From CALIBK01 sp037444165 (lineage in GTDB: Bacteria > Desulfobacterota > BSN033 > UBA1163): DNA of 52,503 nt. The stretch lies in contig JBBIMX010000009.1 of NCBI GenBank assembly GCA_037444165.1, forward strand, positions 1 to 52,503, in the 5' to 3' direction. The notes beneath the pieces are model-generated. The model ran no database searches and was not told the origin of the DNA. It was given only the letters and a program-made list of their open reading frames with translations. This document shows, piece by piece, positions 15,893 to 24,993 of the stretch. The stretch's first letter is position 1. Every line of letters begins with the position of its first letter. Both the position numbers and the translations under genes were made by a program.

Positions 15893-17609
15893 TGTCTTTA
15901 AACTGGAGTTGATAGAGTCGATAATACTCCCCTCCCAGGGCCATCAGCTCCTCATGGGTCCCCTCTTCGACGATCCTTCCTTCTGAGAGAACAATAATTC
16001 GATGAGCATTTCGAATGGTGGAGAGACGATGGGCTATGACGAAGACCGTTCTTCCTTTCATCAATCTCTCCAAGGCCTTTTGAACCTCTGTCTCGGATTC
16101 GGAGTCAAGAGAAGAAGTTGCTTCATCGAGAATGAGAATGGGAGCATCTTTAAGCAGTGCCCTTGCGATGGCAATTCGCTGACGTTCTCCTCCCGAAAGC
16201 TTCACCCCCTGCTCTCCGATGAGGGTATCGTATCCTTGGGGAAGTTTTTGAATAAACTCATGGGCGTTGGCTGCCTTGGCTGCTTCGATGATCTCTTCTT
16301 CCGAACGGTTTGGACTCCCGTAAGCAATGTTGTTCCGAACTGTGTCATTAAAAAGGATGGTCTGCTGGGTCACCAATCCAATCTGATCCCTGAGAGATTT
16401 TAAGGTGACCTTTCGAATATCATGGCCATCGATCAGGATCTGGCCCTCCTGGATGTCATAAAATCGTGGAAGGAGGTTCACGAGAGAGGTCTTTCCTGCT
16501 CCACTCATCCCAACGATAGCAACGGTCTCTCCCACTCGAATAGATAGGTTAATCCCCTCAAGAACCGGCTCTCCATCATATTTGAAATAGACATCCCGAA
16601 ATTCGATCCCCTTAGAGATGGGTGGAAGGGGAATCGCTCCGTCTTCATCCTTAATTTCTAACTCGGTATCAAGGAGTTCAAAGACCCTTCCTGCTGCTGC
16701 AAGACCCTCCTGAATTTCGAGATTGACTTTGCTGAGATCCCGAATCGGGGCATAAAGCATCAAGAGGGCGGCCATGAAGGAGAAGAATGTCCCGGGAGTC
16801 AAATCCCCCCGAAGGACGCTATAACCTCCAACCCAGATGAGAAGGGCAACCCCTATCCCGCCTAAAAGTTCCATCAAAGGATGAGAAATAGCCCTCACCC
16901 TTACTCGTTTCAAAAAGACGTTGAAAAACCGTTCATTCTCTTGGGAAAACCGACGCATCTCATAGTCTTCCATATTGAAGGCCTTGACGATTCGATTTCC
17001 CGTAATGGTTTCGTGAAGTAGGGTCGTAAGTGATCCCATCCGTTGGAGACCCTTTCGACTGAACTTTCGAAGCCTCTTTCCAAACTCCTTGATTGGAAAG
17101 ACGGCTAAAGGAAAGATGAGGAGGCCCAAAAGGGCAAGTTTCCAATGTTGGTAGAAGAGGACTCCTATCAGACCGATAATCGTAAAGACATCTTTGATGA
17201 AACCCGTAATGGCATTTGAAACAGAAGACTGAATGAGGTTCGCGTCATAGGTGATCCGAGAGATGATGGTCCCCGTCGAAGTCTTCGTAAAGAAGGAGAG
17301 GGAGAGCCTTTGAATATGATGATAAAGTTTCTCCCTTAAGTCTGCCACAATCCTTAATCCCACATAATTCATGAGATAGGCCTGACCATAATCGAAAAGT
17401 CCTTTTAAAAGAAACAGAAGGATAATGGCCAGGGGAAGAAAAAAGAGGGTCTTTTCGTCTTTCTTCAAAAAGATATCATCTAAGGCAGGTTTAACGAGGA
17501 AGGCCTGGGCCGAGGTAAGGAGAGAAACAAGGATCATGCAAACCATGGCAAAGGCCAATTTGATCCAGTAGGGTTTGATCAACTCAAGGAGACGGCGGTA
17601 TAGGCTCAT
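15849..17609 (-). CDS. msbA: Lipid A export ABC transporter ATP-binding/permease protein MsbA
   Basis: This is a 586-residue half-transporter that flips lipid A-core across the inner membrane using ATP. The N-terminal half has the six-helix type I exporter domain (about residues 15-305). The C-terminal ATPase has Walker A GMSGAGKTSL, the ABC signature LSGGERQRIAIARA, and Walker B ILILDEATSSLD. Its place between lpxB and the Kdo transferase gene supports MsbA rather than a drug exporter. GGAAGG precedes ATG 17609. Confidence 0.95.
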   Translation of the reverse strand: MSLYRRLLELIKPYWIKLAFAMVCMILVSLLTSAQAFLVKPALDDIFLKKDEKTLFFLPLAIILLFLLKGLFDYGQAYLMNYVGLRIVADLREKLYHHIQRLSLSFFTKTSTGTIISRITYDANLIQSSVSNAITGFIKDVFTIIGLIGVLFYQHWKLALLGLLIFPLAVFPIKEFGKRLRKFSRKGLQRMGSLTTLLHETITGNRIVKAFNMEDYEMRRFSQENERFFNVFLKRVRVRAISHPLMELLGGIGVALLIWVGGYSVLRGDLTPGTFFSFMAALLMLYAPIRDLSKVNLEIQEGLAAAGRVFELLDTELEIKDEDGAIPLPPISKGIEFRDVYFKYDGEPVLEGINLSIRVGETVAIVGMSGAGKTSLVNLLPRFYDIQEGQILIDGHDIRKVTLKSLRDQIGLVTQQTILFNDTVRNNIAYGSPNRSEEEIIEAAKAANAHEFIQKLPQGYDTLIGEQGVKLSGGERQRIAIARALLKDAPILILDEATSSLDSESETEVQKALERLMKGRTVFVIAHRLSTIRNAHRIIVLSEGRIVEEGTHEELMALGGEYYRLYQLQFKDNGMGVWRKDGKKIY

Positions 17610-17633
17610 CGACCTTCCTCTCTCCTATTGTTA

Positions 17634-18776
17634 TCATAACTCATTCCCTTTAAGCAAGGAAAGAACGATCTGTGCGGCTCTTTGGGCTGCACCAGGTTCC
17701 CCAAGATTCTTACGGATGGTTCGAAGAGAGGTGACCACCTTTTGATAAAGGGTTTGATCTTTCAGGAGCCGGAGCGCCTCCTTGGCCATCTTTTCAGGGG
17801 TTGCCTCTTTCTGGATCAGTTCTTTAACAATCTCCTGGCCTGCCAGAAGATTGACCAAGCCGATATGTCTCACCCGAATGAGCCCTCTACCTATCCAGTA
17901 GGAAAGAAAGGAAACTTTATAAAGGATCACCATGGGTTTTTCGAGGATGGCCGCCTCAAGGGTAGCCGTACCAGAGGCCAAAAGAAGGAGTTCCGAAAGA
18001 TTCATGACATCATAGACAAATCCTTTGACCATCCTCACCTCAATGGGGTTCGTTTCTATAAAAGGCTGGACCTCCTTCTCCGAAATGGCTGGGGCCAAAG
18101 GGATGACAAACTGAAGTTCTGGAATCTCCTTTTGAAGAAGAAGGGCCGTGCGGAGAAGGATTGGAAGATGCCTTCGAACCTCCTCTTTGCGGCTTCCAGG
18201 GAGAAGCCCGATCGTCCTTCCTTTCGGGTCGAGACCGATTTTTTGAAATGCCTCCTCTCTACAAAGGGTGGGTTTCACTATATCCAGGAGGGGATGGCCT
18301 ACCCATGAAACGTCCACTCCTTCCTTTCTGTAAAAGGAAACTTCAAAAGGAAGAAAGACGATCATCTTTCGAACATACTTTGCGACAGACCTCACTCTTC
18401 CCCTTCTCCAGGCCCAGATCTGTGGACTGATGTAGTATAAAACGGGAACTCCCAGATGATGGGCCATCTTTGCCAGTCGAAGATTAAACTCCGGGAAATC
18501 TATCAGAATCAACAGATCCGGCCTTTCTCGTTCCATCCAGTTTTTCAATTCTCTGAGAGCCAAAAAGACGGTGGGAATTTTGGATAGGGCTTCCGTAATC
18601 CCCACCACCGAGAGACGATGAGCCTCAAAGAGAATCTCCATCCCTTTAGATTTCAAGCCCTCTCCTCCCATCCCAAAAAATCGGATTCGAGGGTCGATCC
18701 TCTGAATCGCCTCAATGAGATGGGCTCCATGGAGATCTCCTGAGACCTCTCCGGCAGAAAGTAAAACCTTCTTCAT
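17634..18776 (-). CDS. lpxB: Lipid A disaccharide synthase
   Basis: This 380-residue GT19 enzyme joins UDP-2,3-diacylglucosamine and lipid X to make the lipid A disaccharide. Motifs seen include LLSAGEVSGDLHGA at the N-terminus, FFGMGGEGLKSKG, YYISPQIWAWR, FLPFEVSFY and LLPGSRKEEV. AGGAAG upstream of ATG 18776 sets the start. It lies 4 bases downstream of a Gfo/Idh/MocA-type oxidoreductase and is followed by msbA. All active-site landmarks I can see are intact. Confidence 0.97.
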   Translation of the reverse strand: MKKVLLSAGEVSGDLHGAHLIEAIQRIDPRIRFFGMGGEGLKSKGMEILFEAHRLSVVGITEALSKIPTVFLALRELKNWMERERPDLLILIDFPEFNLRLAKMAHHLGVPVLYYISPQIWAWRRGRVRSVAKYVRKMIVFLPFEVSFYRKEGVDVSWVGHPLLDIVKPTLCREEAFQKIGLDPKGRTIGLLPGSRKEEVRRHLPILLRTALLLQKEIPELQFVIPLAPAISEKEVQPFIETNPIEVRMVKGFVYDVMNLSELLLLASGTATLEAAILEKPMVILYKVSFLSYWIGRGLIRVRHIGLVNLLAGQEIVKELIQKEATPEKMAKEALRLLKDQTLYQKVVTSLRTIRKNLGEPGAAQRAAQIVLSLLKGNEL

Positions 18777-18780
18777 CTTC

Positions 18781-19713
18781 CTATGGGGGTATCCAGGGAG
18801 GATTCATCAGATGGATGATTCGGAGTGCCAGTTCCAGTGCCCGCTTTCCCTCCTGACCAGATATCTTGGGCCCTCTTCGCTGTCTTACGCTTTGAATAAA
18901 CTCTCGAATCTCTAATTCCAAGGGGTCTTCCATGGTGACAGAAATCTCTTTTACACTCGTCTCGAAATGCCCCTCTTTCTGAACATAAGAAGCCCTCTGA
19001 GTCAAAAAATCGATCACCACCAAGCTCTCGGGTTGAAAAATGAGGGCCTTTCTCACCTTCTCCTTGGAAAAGCGGCTGACCAGGAGGGAGGCCACACACC
19101 CATTCTCAAATTCAATTCGTGCGTGGGCCACATCGGAATGGGAGGTCAATATGGGAACTCCAACCGCTGAGATGGATTTTACCGGGGAAGAAATCCAGCT
19201 TAACAGGACATCGATATCGTGGATCATCAAGTCTAAAACCACATCGACCTCAATCCCTCTTCCCGTGAAAGGGGTCAATCGTTGAAATTCAATAAACCGT
19301 GGCTCACGGATCAGGCTTCGAGTGGCCAGGAAGGCTCCATTGAATCGTTCCAGATATCCTACTTGAAAGACAAGTCCTTTTTGTTCGGAAAGTCGGACCA
19401 ACTCCTCAGCCTCGCTTAGGTTCGTCACCATGGGCTTTTCGAGGAGAACATGGATGCCATGAAGTAAAAAATCTTTGGTGAGAGAATAGTGGGAAGGGGT
19501 AGAAGAGACAATACTTACAGCCTGAACCTTATCAAACAGCTGAGCATGATTCTCGAAGGGTTGGGTCTGGTATCTTTGGGCAATCTCTTTCGAGCGGGTG
19601 GAGTTGAGATCCACCACCCCGATCAGTTCGACCTCCTCCATTTTTGAATACTTCTCTACATGGAACTGGCCAAAGTATCCAACCCCGACCACACCCACTT
19701 TGATCTTATCCAC
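18781..19713 (-). CDS. Gfo/Idh/MocA oxidoreductase, possible GnnA-like UDP-GlcNAc 3-dehydrogenase
   Basis: This 310-residue NAD(P)-dependent oxidoreductase has the Rossmann motif VGVVGVGYFGQFH at the N-terminus and the family EKPMVTN motif at about residues 91-97. The second-domain MIHDIDVLLSW supplies the typical His-Asp pair. It lies exactly between lpxA and lpxB. In Acidithiobacillus, GnnA (same superfamily, same neighbourhood) oxidises UDP-GlcNAc at C3 so that GnnB can make a 3-amino sugar for amide-linked lipid A. No gnnB-like aminotransferase is present here, so the GnnA assignment is a hypothesis. The start is GTG at 19713, immediately after the lpxA stop. Confidence 0.85.
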   Translation of the reverse strand: MDKIKVGVVGVGYFGQFHVEKYSKMEEVELIGVVDLNSTRSKEIAQRYQTQPFENHAQLFDKVQAVSIVSSTPSHYSLTKDFLLHGIHVLLEKPMVTNLSEAEELVRLSEQKGLVFQVGYLERFNGAFLATRSLIREPRFIEFQRLTPFTGRGIEVDVVLDLMIHDIDVLLSWISSPVKSISAVGVPILTSHSDVAHARIEFENGCVASLLVSRFSKEKVRKALIFQPESLVVIDFLTQRASYVQKEGHFETSVKEISVTMEDPLELEIREFIQSVRQRRGPKISGQEGKRALELALRIIHLMNPPWIPP

Positions 19714-20487
19714 TTAACGGCTAATCCCCCTCTTGGTTTGCTTGATGAATTGGACGAGATGCTGAACTTCTATAACCTGAGAAAGCTCGGATTCCTCGAG
19801 AGTTCGAAGGGCTTTTTCCAGGGGAAACCCTGAACGGAAGATGATCCGATAGGCTGTCTTGAGCGCCTTAATCGTCTCCTCAGAAAATTGATGACGTTTA
19901 AGTCCAACTGTATTTAAACCGAAGAGCTTTGCTCGATTTCCAGCAGCCAGGGTATAGGGCGGGATATCCAATGTGACTCCGGTCAGACCACTGACAAAGG
20001 CATGGGCACCAATTCGACAGAATTGGTGGACAGCCGAAAGCCCTCCAATCACAGCATAATCCTCGATCAGGATGTGGCCTGCCAGGGTAGCCCCATTGGC
20101 CAGAATCACCTGATTTCCAATATGACAGTCGTGGGCTACATGGGCGTAGGCCATAAAAAAATTATGATTCCCGATGACTGTCTCCCCTCCTCCCTTGAGG
20201 GTGCCCCGATGGAGGGTGACAAACTCTCGAATGATATTTCGATCTCCTACCCGGAGGGTTGTCTTTTCACCCCGATAGGCCAATGCCTGTGGAGCCTCCC
20301 CAATAGAGGCGAACTGATAGATCTGACATTGTTTTCCGATGGTGGTCCCTTCTCGAATGACGACATGGGGCCCGATCTTGGTCCCTTCTCCGATGAATAC
20401 ATCTTCCTCGATGATGGTATATGGACCAATCTCCACGTCCTGAGCGATCTCTGCTTTTGGGTGCACAATGGCCGTAGGATGAATCAT
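19714..20487 (-). CDS. lpxA: Acyl-ACP--UDP-N-acetylglucosamine O-acyltransferase
   Basis: LpxA adds a 3-hydroxyacyl chain to UDP-GlcNAc, the first lipid A step. The 257-residue protein is a left-handed beta-helix of hexapeptide repeats followed by a helical C-terminus. The catalytic His is H119 in AHVAHDC (equivalent to E. coli H125). Aligned on HQFCRIGAHAFVSG, the residue equivalent to E. coli G173, the acyl-chain ruler, is Gly, which would allow a long acyl chain; this is inference. It overlaps fabZ by 4 bases. Confidence 0.97.
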   Translation of the reverse strand: MIHPTAIVHPKAEIAQDVEIGPYTIIEEDVFIGEGTKIGPHVVIREGTTIGKQCQIYQFASIGEAPQALAYRGEKTTLRVGDRNIIREFVTLHRGTLKGGGETVIGNHNFFMAYAHVAHDCHIGNQVILANGATLAGHILIEDYAVIGGLSAVHQFCRIGAHAFVSGLTGVTLDIPPYTLAAGNRAKLFGLNTVGLKRHQFSEETIKALKTAYRIIFRSGFPLEKALRTLEESELSQVIEVQHLVQFIKQTKRGISR

Positions 20488-20921
20488 TTCTCTTCCCCCA
20501 TCATAGCCAATAGCTCGGCTTCAGCCACCAATTTCCCTTCAACCCATGCCTTCCCTTTGAAGCCCCAGATCGATTGACGATGGCGAGTGACTTCGAGTTC
20601 CAGCCGGAGCTGATCCCCGGGAACGACCGGCTTCCGAAAACGGACGTTATCTATCCCTAAGAAATAGACAGGTCTTTTCTGGGTCTCTTCAGGCATTGAT
20701 TTAAAAGCGAGCACCCCTGCGGTTTGAGCCATGGCCTCAACGATGAGGACCCCTGGCATGATCGGCCGTCCAGGAAAATGGCCAGGAAAGAAGGGTTCAT
20801 TGTACGTCACATTTTTTATCCCCACAATCCTCTTTCCAGGCTCGATCTCCAAAATCCGATCCACCAGGAGGAAGGGATAGGCATGGGGAAGAATATTCAT
20901 GATCTCTTTTATCTCAATCAT
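20484..20921 (-). CDS. fabZ: 3-hydroxyacyl-[acyl-carrier-protein] dehydratase FabZ
   Basis: This 145-residue hotdog-fold enzyme dehydrates 3-hydroxyacyl-ACP in fatty acid elongation. It therefore competes with LpxA and LpxD for hydroxyacyl-ACP. The active site His is in PGHFPGRPIMPGV and the Glu in VLIVEAMAQ. The start overlaps lpxD by 8 bases and the end overlaps lpxA by 4 bases, so translation of lpxD-fabZ-lpxA is probably coupled, the common lpxD-fabZ-lpxA order. Confidence 0.97.
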   Translation of the reverse strand: MIEIKEIMNILPHAYPFLLVDRILEIEPGKRIVGIKNVTYNEPFFPGHFPGRPIMPGVLIVEAMAQTAGVLAFKSMPEETQKRPVYFLGIDNVRFRKPVVPGDQLRLELEVTRHRQSIWGFKGKAWVEGKLVAEAELLAMMGEEK

Positions 20922-21969
20922 CCTCTTTCTCCTTCTCTTTGGAATGGATCAGCTCCTCAAGTTTTTTTAATCGTTTTTCGAGATCAAGGAGACTTTTCCT
21001 CATCTCCGGCAATTTGGGAAAGGTAGTAATGGCTCGAAGAAACTCCTGATGAGGGAGGGCTGGTGAACCTGTATAGGCTCGATTAGAAATTAAATTATAA
21101 GGGACTCCTGATTGGGCCCCTACCCTGACGTTATCTCCAATTTCGACATGATCGACCACTCCAACCTGCCCTGCAAGAATCACATTCTTCCCGATTTTGG
21201 TCGAACCGGCGATCCCCACCTGGGCTACAATAAGAGAGTCTTCACCGATTTCGACGTTATGGGCGATTTGAACCAGATTGTCGATCTTTACCCCTCTCCG
21301 AATTATGGTCTCTCCAAAGGTCGCCCGATCTACCGTGGTATTGGCACCCAGCTCCACATCGTCTTCGATGATAACCCTGCCCATCTGAGGAATCTTTAGA
21401 TTCTTCATCCCATCCTTCACATATCCGAAACCATCTGCCCCTATCACCACTCCACTATGAAGGATCACCCTCTTCCCGATGATAGAGCGTGGGTAGAGAG
21501 TGACGTTTGGATAGAGAACGGAGTCCTCACCAATGACCGAATCCTCCCCGATATAGACCCCAGGAAAGAGGGTGACACGATCTCCAATCCTGCATCGATC
21601 CCCGATATAAACATAAGGGTAGACGGAGAGGTCTTTCCCTAAATGGGCGGATGGACTAATCCATGCTCCTGGATCGATCCCGCGAGGTTGGTAGGGTTGG
21701 GTGATAAAAAGGGTAAGAATCTTGGTAAAGGCCAGAAGAGGATTCTCTACGGAAAGCAGAGGCTTTTGAGCTTCTCGGATCTCTTTTGAGACGATGACCG
21801 CAGAGGCCTGAGTCTCTCTTAATCTTCCAAGATACTTCGGATGGGCAATAAATGTAATCTCCCCGGCCTTCGCCCCCTCGATCGAGCCCGCTCCATGAAT
21901 CTCTATCTCTCCATCTCCAAGAACCTCTCCCCCTACCATCTCGGCCAGTTCTTTGAGCCTTTTCTTCAT
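20914..21969 (-). CDS. lpxD: UDP-3-O-acylglucosamine N-acyltransferase
   Basis: This 351-residue hexapeptide-repeat acyltransferase adds the second (N-linked) hydroxyacyl chain in lipid A synthesis. An N-terminal uridine-binding domain (about residues 1-100) precedes the beta-helix. The catalytic His is in LVQIAHNVEIG. The C-terminal helix is strongly charged (LEKRLKKLEEL). AGGGAG precedes ATG 21969. It lies 8 bases after skp and overlaps fabZ. Confidence 0.97.
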   Translation of the reverse strand: MKKRLKELAEMVGGEVLGDGEIEIHGAGSIEGAKAGEITFIAHPKYLGRLRETQASAVIVSKEIREAQKPLLSVENPLLAFTKILTLFITQPYQPRGIDPGAWISPSAHLGKDLSVYPYVYIGDRCRIGDRVTLFPGVYIGEDSVIGEDSVLYPNVTLYPRSIIGKRVILHSGVVIGADGFGYVKDGMKNLKIPQMGRVIIEDDVELGANTTVDRATFGETIIRRGVKIDNLVQIAHNVEIGEDSLIVAQVGIAGSTKIGKNVILAGQVGVVDHVEIGDNVRVGAQSGVPYNLISNRAYTGSPALPHQEFLRAITTFPKLPEMRKSLLDLEKRLKKLEELIHSKEKEKEDD

Positions 21970-21977
21970 CGTTCTCC

Positions 21978-22508
21978 CTACTTCTTCTGCATATCGTGAA
22001 GTTTGATCACCCGATCGGTCAAGTCAATGGCCTTTGAGGCAAAAAGAACGATCATCTCATTTTTATCGAGAATGAGGGAATACCCCTCATCCTCACCTAA
22101 TTTTTGAATCACTTTCTGAAGGCCCAGAGAGATCGTTCGCTCCATCTCCTTTGTTTTTTGATTCACCTCATTCTGCACATCTTCCTGCCATCTCTGAAAC
22201 TCTCTGATCTTGTTCTGAAGCTCCTTTTCTTTGTTCGCCCGGACATCTGGATTAAGCATAGGAGCCTGTTTTTCCAGAGATTCTCTCATGGCCTGAAGTT
22301 CCTTTTGTTTTTCTAAAAATTGGCGATTATATTTTTCTAACTCTTTGGCGATCGCCTTTTTAGCCTCCTTTCCTGCCTGACATTCATTGACGGCCCTCTG
22401 AATATCCACAAAACCAATCTTGATGTTGCTGGCCAGAGCCCATTCCAATGATCCTCCGATAAGGAGAAGACCCAAGAGGGGGAGTAAGATTATTTTTTTA
22501 GGTCTCAT
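21978..22508 (-). CDS. skp: OmpH/Skp family periplasmic chaperone
   Basis: This 176-residue protein has an N-terminal signal peptide (about residues 1-26, LLPLLGLLLIGGSLEWALA) and then the OmpH core IGFVDIQRAVNEC. A long charged coiled-coil region, which would form the Skp tentacles, follows, and the tail ends with a conserved short beta segment. Skp carries unfolded outer-membrane proteins across the periplasm to BamA, encoded 30 bases upstream. AAGGAG lies 7-8 bases before the ATG. Confidence 0.93.
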   Translation of the reverse strand: MRPKKIILLPLLGLLLIGGSLEWALASNIKIGFVDIQRAVNECQAGKEAKKAIAKELEKYNRQFLEKQKELQAMRESLEKQAPMLNPDVRANKEKELQNKIREFQRWQEDVQNEVNQKTKEMERTISLGLQKVIQKLGEDEGYSLILDKNEMIVLFASKAIDLTDRVIKLHDMQKK

Positions 22509-22538
22509 TTTTTTCTCCTTCTACAATGAGTTTCTTAA

Positions 22539-24779
22539 TTAATAAATGGTTCCTACAGTAAAGTCAAAGACCCTGCGTTTCTCTCCTCGTTTGGGATTGG
22601 GGTTCACACCGAGGTCAATATGAATGGGACCCAGTGGAGAGAACCAACGGATCCCCACCCCAACACCCATCTTCAGAGGAGTAAGCTCGCTCCATTTATC
22701 AAACCCCTTTCCTATATCGAAAAAGACAGCTCCTCGCAGCCCGATCTCACGGGAGATGGGAAAAATGAGTTCAGAGGTTGCAACGACCATCTTCTCTGAA
22801 CCCAAAGGCTCCTTATTTTCATCATAAGGGCCAGCCATCCCGTATTCAAAGCCCCTAATCGTATAGAGTCCTCCTACAAAGAATTTCTCATAGATAGGGG
22901 TCTTCTTTCCCCCATAGGACTCAATAAGGCCTGCTTTCCCTCGAAGATTGAGAACCAGGTTCCAGGGAAGAGGAAAATACCAACTGGTTGATCCTGTGAT
23001 CTTAAAAAAGGAGTTATCTCCACCTAAGATCCCCCCTGCATTCTCAAGAGTAAGGTTGTGGCGTCCTCCTTTGGTGGGATTAAAATAATCGTTTCGTGTA
23101 TCCATCGTAAGGCCGATCGAGAGAGAGCTGGTGAGTCTATCTCCTTCCTGCTCTTTAATATAGCGGGAGGCGTCTTCCGTTACATCGTGAACCTTAACTC
23201 TCTCCAATTTATACACCCCATCAGCCCGAAGGGTCTCAGAGAGCTCCTTCCCTCCCCGAATCGCCCCTCCTGTAATTCGATAAGAGTAGGTGTCGAGATC
23301 TCGATTTTCATGATAAAGGTCGATGCCTGCAGAATATCGGGTCCCGAGAAAATAGGGGTCAGTGAAGCTGAGTCTAAACTCTTTAGAGATCGAGCCGAGA
23401 GTAAATTTTAGGACTCCATGGTATCCAAGGCCAAAAAGGTTTCGATCCGAGATGGAGGCAGTCCCAACGACCTTCTCGATCGAGCTATATCCCAGCCCAA
23501 AGCTCAAAGCCCCTGTAGGGGCTTCCTCTACCTTGATATCCAGATTGACTTTATCCTCGGTACTCCCTCGGCTGGTCGTAAACTCCACCTCTTTAAAATA
23601 CCCGGTCCTCTTCAATCGATCCCGGCTCTTATTCATCTGGGAGGCATTGTAGAGCTCTCCTTCCGCGACGAGAAGCTCCCGCCGGATCACCTTGTCTCGG
23701 GTCTTCGTGTTACCCGAAATCTCGATCTTTTCATAAGAGACAAGCTTCTTCTTATCAATTTCAAAAGTGAGATGAACAAGGTGTCTCTGTGGGTCAGTCG
23801 TGGTATGAGGGGTGATATCGACATGGGCATATCCTTGATTGGCAAACTTTTCGATAAGGGTCTGGATATCCTTCCGAATCGCAGTCGTACTATAGATATC
23901 ATCTCGTTGGATTTGAATGGTCCGGAAAAGATCCTCTCGGGTGGTCAGGACATCTCCTCGAAAATCAATGTCTCCAAAACGATATTGAGGACCTTCATTA
24001 ATCTCGATCTCAATCCGTATCCTTCGGGGATCTCCAAGATCGAGCTTGGGCTCCGAGATTTTGACCTCGAGAAATCCGTGGTCGATATAGTAGGCATGGA
24101 GAAGTTGAATGTCATTCTTTAGGACATCCTCATCCAGGATCCCTCTCTTTGTGATCAGAGAAAAGAGATTTCTCTGTTTGGTGGACATGAGCTTTTTGAG
24201 ATCAGAGGTTTTAATCTTTCGGTTTCCTTTAAAAAGAATCTTTTTGATATACCCCTTGGGGCCCTCGGTAATCTCAAAGATCACCACGGCCTCATTCGTC
24301 TCCAGATACTCCACCCGGTGCTCCAGCCGGACTCCATAATACCCTTTTGAAAAATAGAGTTTTCGAATCTGCTCCTCATTCTCTTTTATCTTTTCAAGAT
24401 TGAGGATGGAGCGAGGAGCAAGGGTCAGTTTCTCCTTGATATCCTCTAATTTAATCTTTTGATTCCCGACAATCCTAATCTCCCGGATCGAAGGCTTTTC
24501 GACCACCACAAAGATCACTTCTTTCCCTTGTGGGGTCGATTTGATATCCACTTGAACATCGGAAAAATAACCCAATCCATAGATCGCCTTCAGATCCTCC
24601 CGTACCTGATCCGCTGAGAAGGATCCTCCTTCCTTACTTTTTACTGCTCCTCGGATGACCCCTTCCTCTACCTTTGCGTTTCCAAGGATAATGACTCTAA
24701 AGATCTTCTCCTCTTGAGCCCTTCCAATGGAAAAAAAGAGGAAAAAAAAGATGAAAACGAGTAGAATTCTCTTCATCAT
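22539..24779 (-). CDS. bamA: Outer membrane protein assembly factor BamA
   Basis: This 746-residue protein has a signal peptide (ILLVFIFFFLFFSIGRAQ) and about five POTRA repeats over roughly residues 20-395. A C-terminal 16-strand barrel of the Omp85 family includes the lid-lock motif IRGFEYGMAGP. BamA folds and inserts outer-membrane proteins. The start was placed at the MMKRILL pair (24779/24776) because it gives a normal signal peptide. A longer frame to 24887 would translate a GC-rich hairpin and is rejected. No clear Shine-Dalgarno sequence is visible. Confidence 0.95.
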   Translation of the reverse strand: MMKRILLVFIFFFLFFSIGRAQEEKIFRVIILGNAKVEEGVIRGAVKSKEGGSFSADQVREDLKAIYGLGYFSDVQVDIKSTPQGKEVIFVVVEKPSIREIRIVGNQKIKLEDIKEKLTLAPRSILNLEKIKENEEQIRKLYFSKGYYGVRLEHRVEYLETNEAVVIFEITEGPKGYIKKILFKGNRKIKTSDLKKLMSTKQRNLFSLITKRGILDEDVLKNDIQLLHAYYIDHGFLEVKISEPKLDLGDPRRIRIEIEINEGPQYRFGDIDFRGDVLTTREDLFRTIQIQRDDIYSTTAIRKDIQTLIEKFANQGYAHVDITPHTTTDPQRHLVHLTFEIDKKKLVSYEKIEISGNTKTRDKVIRRELLVAEGELYNASQMNKSRDRLKRTGYFKEVEFTTSRGSTEDKVNLDIKVEEAPTGALSFGLGYSSIEKVVGTASISDRNLFGLGYHGVLKFTLGSISKEFRLSFTDPYFLGTRYSAGIDLYHENRDLDTYSYRITGGAIRGGKELSETLRADGVYKLERVKVHDVTEDASRYIKEQEGDRLTSSLSIGLTMDTRNDYFNPTKGGRHNLTLENAGGILGGDNSFFKITGSTSWYFPLPWNLVLNLRGKAGLIESYGGKKTPIYEKFFVGGLYTIRGFEYGMAGPYDENKEPLGSEKMVVATSELIFPISREIGLRGAVFFDIGKGFDKWSELTPLKMGVGVGIRWFSPLGPIHIDLGVNPNPKRGEKRRVFDFTVGTIY

Positions 24780-24790
24780 TTGACCGGAAG

Positions 24791-24831
24791 GTGCCCCGCA
24801 AGCCCCGCCTTGTAAGCGGGTCAAGGGGCAC
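24791..24831. repeat. GC-rich palindrome upstream of bamA
   Basis: Perfect outer arms GTGCCCC (24791-24797) and GGGGCAC (24825-24831) enclose an inner hairpin CCCGC-cttgtaa-GCGGG (24804-24820). It lies 12 bases upstream of the bamA start and stands out from the AT-rich flanks. It shares AGCCCCGCC with the neighbouring hairpin. Confidence 0.6.
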
Positions 24832-24857
24832 AATATAAATGAGACTACTTTGTCGGG

Positions 24858-24884
24858 AAGCCCCGCCCCGTGGGCGGGGAGCTT
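24858..24884. repeat. Second GC-rich palindrome upstream of bamA
   Basis: A perfect 8-bp stem CCCCGCCC (24861-24868) and GGGCGGGG (24872-24879) has a 3-base CGT loop. It is extended by AAG/CTT across a two-base bulge. It could be a REP-like element, or a transcription terminator or attenuator between lolD and bamA, although no U-tract follows directly on either strand. Confidence 0.6.
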
Positions 24885-24993
24885 CACTTAAATTAGAGAA
24901 ACTCCTCCCCTTGGGACTGTGTCTTCCTCCTATCTAAGAGTAAAAATCTTCTCTTCCATAGCCGATCCCATTCGTTTTGTAAATAGGGTGTTC

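Noticed and set aside
22539..24887. Longer bamA start at 24887
   Set aside because: The extra 36 residues would translate the GC-rich hairpin and precede a normal signal peptide; MMKRILL at 24779 is the natural start.
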